The notes beneath the pieces are model-generated. The model searched no databases, was not told the origin of the DNA, and saw only the letters and a program-made list of their open reading frames with translations. A stretch of 5,326 bases of DNA, from positions 1 to 5,326 of the forward strand of contig CACZNK010000066.1 in assembly GCA_902782585.1 (NCBI GenBank). The letters are read 5' to 3'. The stretch comes from an uncultured Ureaplasma sp. Its GTDB lineage: Bacteria; Bacillota_I; Bacilli_A; Mycoplasmatales; Mycoplasmoidaceae. A program made the position numbers and the translations under genes. Positions 1 through 5,326 of the stretch are shown here, in pieces (within the stretch, counting starts at the first letter, position 1; each line of letters starts with the position of its first letter).

Positions 1-2828
1 TAGGATTTACAATTTTTATGATAAGTGACAGTATAAAATTTGTTTCAAATAAATGTGAAAAATTCATAGAAATAGGCGAAAAAGAAAGTTGTATTTTAAG
101 TAAAAACTTAAGTGTAAAATCACAAGTTATTTTTCAAAATGAGCGTGCTGATACAATAGATATGGAAAATATAAGTCAAAAACTATCTAATGTGCCAGTA
201 TTAACTAAGGATGCCAATAGTTCCTTACCGTCCACTTTATCATTTTTGGAAATGTATAATGTTGGGAAAATAGAACAATTAAATATTATGAACAGATGGA
301 AAACTAATAGTCCAGTTACAACTTTATCAACGACTGTAGGAGTACATCCTGATGGAGATACTTTTAAACTTGATTTACATGAAAAATCTCATGGACCTCA
401 TGGACTTATAGCAGGTTCGACTGGATCAGGTAAATCTGAATTTATAATTACATATATACTTTCAATGTGTGTAAATTATCACCCATATGAAGTTCAATTT
501 GTGCTTATAGATTATAAAGGTGGTGGACTTGCAGGGGCTTTTGAAAACAAAAAAAATAATTTTAGATTACCTCATTTAGCGGGAACTATAACTAACCTAG
601 ATAAAAATGAAATGAATAGAACTCTTGTTAGTATTCAATCGGAATTAACAAGAAGGCAAGCAAAATTTAATGAAGCTCGTGATTATTTAGGCGAAAGTAC
701 AATTGATATATATAAATACCAGAAATTTTTTAGAGAAGGAAAAATAAAAGAACCGATGCCACATTTATTTATAGTTTGTGATGAATTTGCAGAGTTAAAG
801 CAACAACAACCTGACTTTATGGATAATTTAATATCTGCGGCTCGTATTGGGCGTAGTTTGGGGGTTCACTTAATTTTGGCTACACAAAAGCCAAGTGGAG
901 TAGTAAATGATCAAATTTGGTCAAATACTAAATTTAGAGTTTGTTTAAAAGTTGCCTCTCCTGGAGATAGTTCTGAAATTATTAAGTGTCCGGATGCTGC
1001 TAGTATTAAACAAGCTGGAAGATTTTATTTACAAGTAGGTCAAAATGAAATCTTTGTTCTTGGACAATCAGGATATTGTGGTGGAAACTATGTTCCTTCA
1101 GAAATAGTAAAAAAGGAGATTGATAAGTCCATTCAATTTATAGATAACATTGGAAATGTTATAAAAACTATTGATGATGAGGTTCAATTTCAAAAAAATG
1201 AAGATTTGGGGGATGAATTATCAAATATACTTAAATATGTTACAAAAGTTGCTGAAAAACTAAATGTTAGAGCCGAAAATTTATGGTTGGATGCTATTCC
1301 AGCAGATATATATATAGAAGATATAGTGAAAAAATACAATTTTTCATCAGAACAAGTAACTGCTGTTATAGGTGAATATGATGATCCTTCAAATCAAAAG
1401 CAAGGGATTCTTACCATTCCATTTGATCAAGACTCAAATACAATGGTATATGGGTTAGCAGGAGCTAATAAAGAAATGTTTTTAAGAACATTAATTTATT
1501 CTGTTTGTCATAATTATTCATCAAAGCAAATTAATTTTTATATTCTTGATTTTGGTTCAGAATCATTTAGAATTTTTTCAAAATTACCACACGTAGGTGA
1601 TGTTGTATTTCAATCTGAACCAGATAAAGTAGATAAATTGTTTAAAATGATTAATGAAGAATTAATTGATCGAAAGAAAAAATTTGCTGATTATAATGGT
1701 GAATATGAAAGCTATTGTAAGTTAAGTGGAAATATATTGCCAAGAATATGTACTATTATTAATAATGTAGAGACATATAAAGAAATATATTCTGGATATG
1801 ATGAAATGTTAATGTTTTTATCACGTGAAGGTGGTAGATATGGAATTAACTTTGTAATGACAGCAGGTGGACTTGCAGGTTTAGGAAGTAGATTATTAAA
1901 AAATTATCCTAATACTTTTGCACTAGATATGAATAATAAAGATCAATACTTTGATGTTTTAGGCAAAATTGGAAATGTATATCCAGCAGATTATCCAGGT
2001 AGAGGATTGTTTAAAAAAGAACAGGCATATGAATTTCAAACTGCAAGAATATGTGAAGATGATAAAATAATTGAATTTATTAAAGCAGAGGGAGAAAAGT
2101 TAAGTGCAATTAATGAAAAGGCAAAAGTTATTCCTGTTGTACCTGATGAAGTTATATATGAAATGATAGAAGAAGATAATTCGGGATTGAGTTCTTTTCC
2201 AATTGGTATTTCTAAGGAAACGATTAGTACATACAACTACAATTTTATTAAAGATAAATCTGTTATTATATCTTCCAATGAAATTGAAAATTGCTTTGAA
2301 TTTGTTAAAAACACAATGAAGATATTACATAGGTTTGGTAATTGCATTTCTATTGTTTTAGATTTAGAGTCACTATTTATTGAAAACAAGGCTTTAGCAA
2401 ATTCATATTGTAATAGCGAATTTGAAAAATTTGGAGAAGAGATAGTGAAGTATTATGATGAAAAAATTAAGGGAACTGCATATTATTTAGTGATTTATAT
2501 AATAGGCGTTGAAAAATTTAATTCTTCTGTTAATTCGAAAATGATTAATAAAATTATAGATACAATAAAAAATAATACAAATATAATTTGTATAATGATT
2601 GATAGTGCATTTAAGTTTAAAAAGATTAATTTTGAGTCATGGTATTCAAATTTTGTACAAAATACAAATGGAATATGGATTGGATCAGGATTGCAAGATC
2701 AATCAGTTATTAAATTAAGCAATTACGATAAAAAATATGCAGCAAAAATTTCAAATGAATATGCTTGGATATCTAAAAATGGAGTTCCAAATTTAATTAA
2801 ATTAGTAAATAAAATAACAAAAGGTTGA
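1..2828 (+). CDS. essC: EssC, T7SSb FtsK/SpoIIIE-type secretion ATPase (5' partial)
   Basis: EssC is the membrane-bound motor ATPase of Firmicutes type VII secretion. It recruits WXG100 substrates and powers export. The frame is open from base 3 and the first in-frame ATG (18) has no ribosome binding site, so the true start lies upstream. Family members are about 1,400-1,500 residues; roughly 940 are seen here, without the N-terminal FHA and membrane segments. Counting from that ATG, D1 has an intact Walker A (GSTGSGKS, 133-140), the IDYKGGG segment (164-170), Walker B (HLFIVCDE, 249-256), and the ARIGRSLG and ATQKPSGVV segments (275-296) typical of EssC. D2 (about 465-675) keeps the fold signature, but its P-loop reads GLAGANKEM (479-487) and its Walker B strand ends in NN (582-583). 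D3 (about 725-936) has no recognisable P-loop, yet ends with a GIWIGSGLQDQ segment (885-895) typical of EssC tails. The stop is TGA. Identity is secure; substrate range is not readable. Confidence 0.95.
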   Translation, partial: GFTIFMISDSIKFVSNKCEKFIEIGEKESCILSKNLSVKSQVIFQNERADTIDMENISQKLSNVPVLTKDANSSLPSTLSFLEMYNVGKIEQLNIMNRWKTNSPVTTLSTTVGVHPDGDTFKLDLHEKSHGPHGLIAGSTGSGKSEFIITYILSMCVNYHPYEVQFVLIDYKGGGLAGAFENKKNNFRLPHLAGTITNLDKNEMNRTLVSIQSELTRRQAKFNEARDYLGESTIDIYKYQKFFREGKIKEPMPHLFIVCDEFAELKQQQPDFMDNLISAARIGRSLGVHLILATQKPSGVVNDQIWSNTKFRVCLKVASPGDSSEIIKCPDAASIKQAGRFYLQVGQNEIFVLGQSGYCGGNYVPSEIVKKEIDKSIQFIDNIGNVIKTIDDEVQFQKNEDLGDELSNILKYVTKVAEKLNVRAENLWLDAIPADIYIEDIVKKYNFSSEQVTAVIGEYDDPSNQKQGILTIPFDQDSNTMVYGLAGANKEMFLRTLIYSVCHNYSSKQINFYILDFGSESFRIFSKLPHVGDVVFQSEPDKVDKLFKMINEELIDRKKKFADYNGEYESYCKLSGNILPRICTIINNVETYKEIYSGYDEMLMFLSREGGRYGINFVMTAGGLAGLGSRLLKNYPNTFALDMNNKDQYFDVLGKIGNVYPADYPGRGLFKKEQAYEFQTARICEDDKIIEFIKAEGEKLSAINEKAKVIPVVPDEVIYEMIEEDNSGLSSFPIGISKETISTYNYNFIKDKSVIISSNEIENCFEFVKNTMKILHRFGNCISIVLDLESLFIENKALANSYCNSEFEKFGEEIVKYYDEKIKGTAYYLVIYIIGVEKFNSSVNSKMINKIIDTIKNNTNIICIMIDSAFKFKKINFESWYSNFVQNTNGIWIGSGLQDQSVIKLSNYDKKYAAKISNEYAWISKNGVPNLIKLVNKITKG

Positions 2829-2853
2829 AAAAATATGAAAAATATGTTATAAA
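2825..2853 (+). promoter_or_regulatory. Possible sigma-A promoter overlapping the essC stop
   Basis: TTGAAA at 2825-2830 and TATAAA at 2848-2853 are separated by exactly 17 bases, each one mismatch from the consensus. The start point would fall near 2860, at the edge of the ribosome binding site, leaving an unusually short leader of about 11 bases. In DNA this AT-rich, such matches arise by chance. It could raise expression of the small WXG-type genes above that of essC, but support is weak. Confidence 0.25.
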
Positions 2854-2859
2854 AATAGT

Positions 2860-2864
2860 GGAGG
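2860..2864 (+). promoter_or_regulatory. Ribosome binding site of the 100-residue protein gene
   Basis: GGAGG sits 6 bases before the ATG at 2871. It fixes that start and separates it from a five-codon micro-frame at 2835 that has no such site. Confidence 0.8.
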
Positions 2865-2870
2865 TATAAT

Positions 2871-3173
2871 ATGAATGGGATAGTCGTTGAAGAATATCAA
2901 AGTATTTATAATCAGGATTCTATTAATTTTGATAATTTAAATAGAACTATAAATAACTTAATATCTAGTTTTAGTGAAATAAGTGATTTAGCGGGTTCTA
3001 ACGAAAGTACTATGTTTATAAAAAAACAAATTAATCAGACTATTGACCAATTAAATAATGTGCGAGATAATTTTAGAGAATATAATCAAATTTTATCTAG
3101 TGTATATACAGGGTATAAAAGACAGTCTGAACAAATTTCAAATTCTATCAAAAGTGTTATACCAAACAATTAG
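2871..3173 (+). CDS. WXG100-like small helical protein with LAG in place of WXG
   Basis: This 100-residue protein has the size and predicted shape of a WXG100/Esx protein: two long polar helices (about 15-38 and 47-95) around a short turn, with no signal peptide or membrane segment. The turn reads LAGSNESTMF (40-49), with Leu where the Trp of WxG would be, the Gly kept (42), and hydrophobic Met48/Phe49 at the usual Phe position eight or nine residues on. A Tyr (82) near the end of helix 2 starts YKRQS, placed like the YxxxD/E export signal of WXG100 proteins but without the acidic residue. It lies 42 bases after essC and 29 bases before the tandem WXG gene, so it may be the partner or a co-secreted substrate of that protein, as EsxA/EsxB-type pairs are. 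It could instead be a small helical partner of an LXG-type substrate. The protein itself is clear; the family call rests on size, fold and turn motif. Confidence 0.75.
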   Translation: MNGIVVEEYQSIYNQDSINFDNLNRTINNLISSFSEISDLAGSNESTMFIKKQINQTIDQLNNVRDNFREYNQILSSVYTGYKRQSEQISNSIKSVIPNN

Positions 3174-3188
3174 TACATTATTATTGAT

Positions 3189-3194
3189 GGGAGG
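3189..3194 (+). promoter_or_regulatory. Ribosome binding site of the tandem WXG gene
   Basis: GGGAGG lies 8 bases before the ATG at 3203, a near-ideal site and spacing, consistent with strong translation of an abundant substrate. Confidence 0.8.
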
Positions 3195-3202
3195 AAATTA
3201 AA

Positions 3203-3928
3203 ATGGAATTAGGATATAATGTAAAAAAAATTAATGAACTAATTACAAAAATAGGAAGTAATTGTACAGATATTAGAAATGCAATGCAAAGTGGATGGCC
3301 TGAAGTTCAAAATGTTCTTCAAACTGAGTGGGTAGGTGCAGATGAGCAATCATTTGAGCAGAAATTAGTTGAAAGAGTTGTTGAATTATGGCAAAGTATT
3401 CAAAAAAATTGCAATATTTTTATGCAAAATTTACAGTCAACTGGAGAATCTTGGGTAAAATTTCAAGCTAGTAATTTATTAGATGGAGCTACTGTTACAG
3501 AAGGAGCTGCAGCAGTAAAATATGAAGCAATTGAAGTAGGAGATCCAGAAGTTGCTTTAAAACAAGTTACTTTCTCAGAAGATATGGATTTGGGATTACA
3601 AAGTGGAGTTGGTTCTGCTGACAAAATATTAACATCAATTAAAGATTATATTACAAATGTATATAATAATACAAAAAATCTATTTGATGAAATGGATGCA
3701 TCAACAGCATTTATTGGAGCTGAACAATCAGCAGCAGTAAAGAAATATATTGAAGAAATGGGACATTCATTTGCACTTGTAACTACTTGTTATAGAGATT
3801 TAGGCGATTCAATGAAAGAATTAATAGCTGCATACGAAAAACAAAGTCAAGCTGTTCAAACAGCAGTTGGAGAGAACGCACCAACTATCGATACTGGTGG
3901 AAATCAATGGGAAGGCTTTGGAGAATAG
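3203..3928 (+). CDS. Tandem (double) WXG100-like protein, probable T7SS substrate
   Basis: At 241 residues this is more than twice the length of a normal WXG100 protein and reads as two helical hairpins in one chain. Unit 1 (about 4-92) has the classic turn WVGADEQSF, with W43, G45 and F51 spaced as in EsxA-type proteins. Unit 2 (about 132-222) has FIGAEQSAA, with F170 replacing Trp and G172 kept. A linker (about 93-130) with short hydrophobic stretches joins them, and a Gly-rich tail ends in GFGE. There is no signal peptide or membrane segment, as expected for T7SS export. Tyr211 starts YEKQS near the end of the last helix, 39 residues after G172, where a YxxxD/E signal would lie; the acidic residue is absent. 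WXG100 proteins act as dimers, so the two units may pair within the chain as a built-in heterodimer (inference). The stop codon lies inside a hairpin arm. WXG membership of unit 1 is firm; that of unit 2 rests on the FIG turn and helix pattern. Confidence 0.88.
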   Translation: MELGYNVKKINELITKIGSNCTDIRNAMQSGWPEVQNVLQTEWVGADEQSFEQKLVERVVELWQSIQKNCNIFMQNLQSTGESWVKFQASNLLDGATVTEGAAAVKYEAIEVGDPEVALKQVTFSEDMDLGLQSGVGSADKILTSIKDYITNVYNNTKNLFDEMDASTAFIGAEQSAAVKKYIEEMGHSFALVTTCYRDLGDSMKELIAAYEKQSQAVQTAVGENAPTIDTGGNQWEGFGE

Positions 3929-3947
3929 TAAAGTGTTTTACTATTCT
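3922..3947 (+). promoter_or_regulatory. Hairpin A: 11-bp stem over the stop codon of the tandem WXG gene
   Basis: Arms 3922-3932 and 3937-3947 are perfect reverse complements around the four-base loop GTGT. The left arm includes the TAG stop (3926-3928). The right arm is AT-rich and is followed only by TTAAATAA, not a T run, so a classical rho-independent terminator is not supported. Its right arm shares 3941-3947 with the larger palindrome, so those seven bases cannot pair in both structures at once. It may be an attenuating or mRNA-stabilising structure. Confidence 0.6.
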
Positions 3948-3988
3948 TAAATAATTGTTGATATTTATCAACAATTATTTAAGAATAG
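3941..3988 (+). repeat. Hairpin B: perfect 23-bp inverted repeat, two-base centre
   Basis: Arms 3941-3963 and 3966-3988 are exact reverse complements around TT; the fit stops at 3940/3989. Such a long perfect palindrome in a 70-base gap is not expected by chance. No T run follows on either strand, which argues against a simple terminator. The right arm ends in AG (3987-3988), the first two bases of the ribosome binding site for the next gene, so folding would partly hide that site. Likely roles are protecting the 3' end of the upstream WXG message, lowering downstream translation, or acting as a protein-binding operator. Confidence 0.75.
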
Positions 3989-3991
3989 GAG
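3987..3991 (+). promoter_or_regulatory. Partly masked ribosome binding site of the 75-residue gene
   Basis: AGGAG is 7 bases before the ATG at 3999 and fixes that start. Its first two bases belong to the right arm of the 23-bp inverted repeat, so access may depend on which hairpin forms. Confidence 0.65.
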
Positions 3992-3998
3992 AATAAAA

Positions 3999-4226
3999 AT
4001 GAGCCAAATGTATTATGATTTATTAAAAAAAATTGAAAAATTTGATGATGAACTAATGAAATGTTTGCATGATTTAGATGATGCTCAAAAATATTTATCT
4101 AAAGGTTTTAATATAAACAATTCTACTGCTTTTTTATATGATATTGATAGAGGTAGAGAAATAATAAACAGTAATCGTAATAATATAAAAAATATAATAA
4201 TACCTGAAATAAGAAAGAATATTTAG
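3999..4226 (+). CDS. Small helical protein of unknown function in a T7SS locus
   Basis: I do not recognise a family for this 75-residue product. It is charged, with predicted helices at about 3-34 and 44-72 around a Gly/Asn-rich turn (GFNINN, 36-41), giving a short helical hairpin. There is no signal peptide, membrane segment or WXG motif. Its size and place between two WXG-like genes resemble the small helical partner proteins encoded beside LXG or other long T7SS substrates, which help target them to the secretion machine; that role is inference from context. It starts from AGGAG seven bases upstream, partly inside a hairpin. Its TAG stop overlaps the ribosome binding site of the next gene, eight bases before that ATG, so the two are likely translated together. 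The coding call is supported by spacing and ribosome binding site; function is open. Confidence 0.7.
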   Translation: MSQMYYDLLKKIEKFDDELMKCLHDLDDAQKYLSKGFNINNSTAFLYDIDRGREIINSNRNNIKNIIIPEIRKNI

Positions 4227-4230
4227 GAGG
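4225..4230 (+). promoter_or_regulatory. Ribosome binding site overlapping the previous stop codon
   Basis: AGGAGG begins on the second base of the upstream TAG stop (4224-4226) and lies only 4 bases before the ATG at 4235. It supports the start of the last gene and suggests translational coupling with the 75-residue protein. Confidence 0.75.
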
Positions 4231-4234
4231 AACA

Positions 4235-5326
4235 ATGGCAAAACTGTATATAGATTATAATAGTGTTAATTCAAAAACTGGGGACTTAGCATTTTATATT
4301 CAAAATTATGAAAAATGTATAAATGAATCTTGCTACAATCTGCAAAAAACGGATTATTGTTGGCATGATAAAAATCAAGAAGTATTTGTAAATTGTGTAA
4401 AAAAAATGAAATATGATATTTATGAACAAATTAAATCATTAAAAAAATATGCATCATTCATTAATACATTTTATAATGATGTAAGGTCAACTATAATTAA
4501 TAATTTTGATTATAATTATGTTACAAAAATTATTTATGATACAGATTATGCAAACAAAGCAATAGAAGCTCTTAATAGTGTTATTAAAAGATTGGATTGG
4601 ATTAATAGAGAAATGCCTTCTTGTATTGTTCCAAGTGATTATCCATATAAAAAATTAATAGATAGTATTACTGGCACAACATTTCCATATTGTAATGATG
4701 TTGTAAGATTTAATAGTAAGATAGCTTTTGTTAACTCGAGAATAATTAATAGTCTAAATGATTTTTATTATAATTTTAGAAATATAAAAACTGTTTCTAT
4801 TGAAAAAAATAGATTATCCCATCATTATCAATTATTTTCACCTAATTTAGATAAAATTAATATTGAAAATGTTGATAGTGTTAATTCAAAAGAATATAAA
4901 CAAACAGACATTGATATAGATAATAATTTGATAAATCCAGATGTAGAAAAAGTGAAAGAATCAGATAATGAAATAGAAAAAATAGTGACAGATGATAATT
5001 ATACTGATTTAATTTTTGACAAAGAAAATACAAAAACGTATGAGCAAACGGGGATTAATATAAGTAATGATTATGATGATAGTGATAAAAATAAATATTA
5101 TGCTTCAAAGCATAATGATAATTCGTTAGATTTTGAAAAAAATTTTGTTAATGTACAAAATAATGTTCAGCACTCAAATAATAATGATGCATCAACAATA
5201 AATTTTCAAAATATGAAAACAGAATTTAGCACTAGCAATAAGAATGCTTCAAAGATAAATCCAACAATTGATAATTTTCAAAAAACAAATTCCCTAGATG
5301 TAAATCAAGTAAGCGCAGCAGGAATA
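4235..5326 (+). CDS. WXG-like N-terminus with Asn/Asp-rich tail, candidate T7SS substrate (3' partial)
   Basis: The frame has no stop for 364 codons and runs off the window; a perfect AGGAGG precedes its ATG. I do not recognise the full protein. Residues 14-90 form a WXG100-like hairpin whose turn reads WHDKNQEVF: W43 and F51 occupy the same positions as in the tandem WXG protein, but Asp replaces the Gly. A second helical region follows (about 95-185). From about residue 200 the chain is low-complexity and probably disordered: by hand count about 30 Asn and 20 Asp in 164 residues, with loose ASxIN-type repeats. Six cysteines (28, 33, 42, 54, 130, 153) lie in the helical part. No signal peptide or membrane segment is seen. 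A WXG-like targeting end, a long spacer and an unseen C-terminus would suit a T7SS effector with a toxin or surface domain beyond the edge, but a structural or regulatory component is also possible. It appears translationally coupled to the 75-residue gene. Confidence 0.8.
   Translation, partial: MAKLYIDYNSVNSKTGDLAFYIQNYEKCINESCYNLQKTDYCWHDKNQEVFVNCVKKMKYDIYEQIKSLKKYASFINTFYNDVRSTIINNFDYNYVTKIIYDTDYANKAIEALNSVIKRLDWINREMPSCIVPSDYPYKKLIDSITGTTFPYCNDVVRFNSKIAFVNSRIINSLNDFYYNFRNIKTVSIEKNRLSHHYQLFSPNLDKINIENVDSVNSKEYKQTDIDIDNNLINPDVEKVKESDNEIEKIVTDDNYTDLIFDKENTKTYEQTGINISNDYDDSDKNKYYASKHNDNSLDFEKNFVNVQNNVQHSNNNDASTINFQNMKTEFSTSNKNASKINPTIDNFQKTNSLDVNQVSAAGI

Noticed and set aside
18..20. ATG at 18 as the start of the ATPase gene
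   Set aside because: The frame is open to the left edge, no ribosome binding site precedes it, and the family has about 500 more residues upstream of the region seen here.
2036..2236. 66-codon open frame on the minus strand
   Set aside because: It lies wholly inside essC on the opposite strand, has no ribosome binding site, and no product features beyond hydrophobic residues expected from complementing this AT-rich coding DNA.
2835..2852. Micro-frame of five codons (MKNML) before the 100-residue gene
   Set aside because: No ribosome binding site, no hairpins suggesting a leader peptide mechanism, and such frames are common by chance.
3958..3986. TTGATA at 3958 as a -35 box for the 75-residue gene
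   Set aside because: The hexamer 17 bases on is AAGAAT, a poor -10 box, and both lie in the palindrome arms, which explain the sequence better.
3941..3988. Insertion sequence end, CRISPR repeat or phage attachment site
   Set aside because: There is no transposase, integrase, repeat-spacer array or tRNA gene nearby; the unit is a single palindrome between two co-directional genes.
3941..3998. Rho-independent terminator after the tandem WXG gene
   Set aside because: The stems are AT-rich and neither is followed by a T run on either strand; partial attenuation cannot be excluded but a classical terminator is not supported.
1..5326. tRNA, rRNA or riboswitch
   Set aside because: Nearly all bases are coding; the gaps are 8 to 70 bases and hold no conserved RNA core I can recognise.

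Overview
The window is a one-strand, gene-dense stretch of a type VII secretion (T7SSb, ESX-like) locus from an AT-rich Gram-positive bacterium. The supporting evidence is a C-terminal EssC ATPase fragment, a clear WXG100 protein, strong GGAGG-type ribosome binding sites and standard stop codons (TGA, TAG). Very low GC, many Asn/Ile/Lys residues and free use of cysteine point to Bacillota, more likely an anaerobic Clostridia-type lineage than an aerobic Bacillus or Staphylococcus. I cannot name a genus.

Layout, all on the + strand: (1) bases 1-2828, the last 940 or so residues of EssC, with its start outside the window; (2) 2871-3173, a 100-residue WXG100-sized helical protein with LAG in place of WXG; (3) 3203-3928, a 241-residue protein that reads as two WXG100-like helical hairpins in one chain, the first with WVG and the second with FIG; (4) 3999-4226, a 75-residue helical protein of unknown role; (5) 4235 to the window end, a further open frame of at least 364 codons that lacks a stop inside the window. 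It has a WXG-like N-terminal hairpin (WHD in place of WXG) followed by a long Asn/Asp-rich tail. Gaps between genes are 42, 29, 70 and 8 bases, so one operon is the simplest reading. No stretch over 300 bases lacks a gene.

Working model: EssC is the membrane-anchored motor that recruits and drives substrates through the T7SS pore. The genes right after it encode small helical WXG100-type proteins, which in known systems are secreted substrates, targeting partners or chaperones. In S. aureus, the EssC C-terminus varies together with the substrate genes just downstream. The divergent EssC C-terminal domain here, followed by unusual WXG-like genes, fits such a module, but this is inference.

The most distinctive features are the fused double-WXG protein, the long WXG-like/Asn-rich gene at the right edge, and a perfect 23-bp inverted repeat at 3941-3988. 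That repeat overlaps a second hairpin and runs into the ribosome binding site of the next gene. The essential partners EssA, EssB, EsaA and EsaB/YukD are not in the window.
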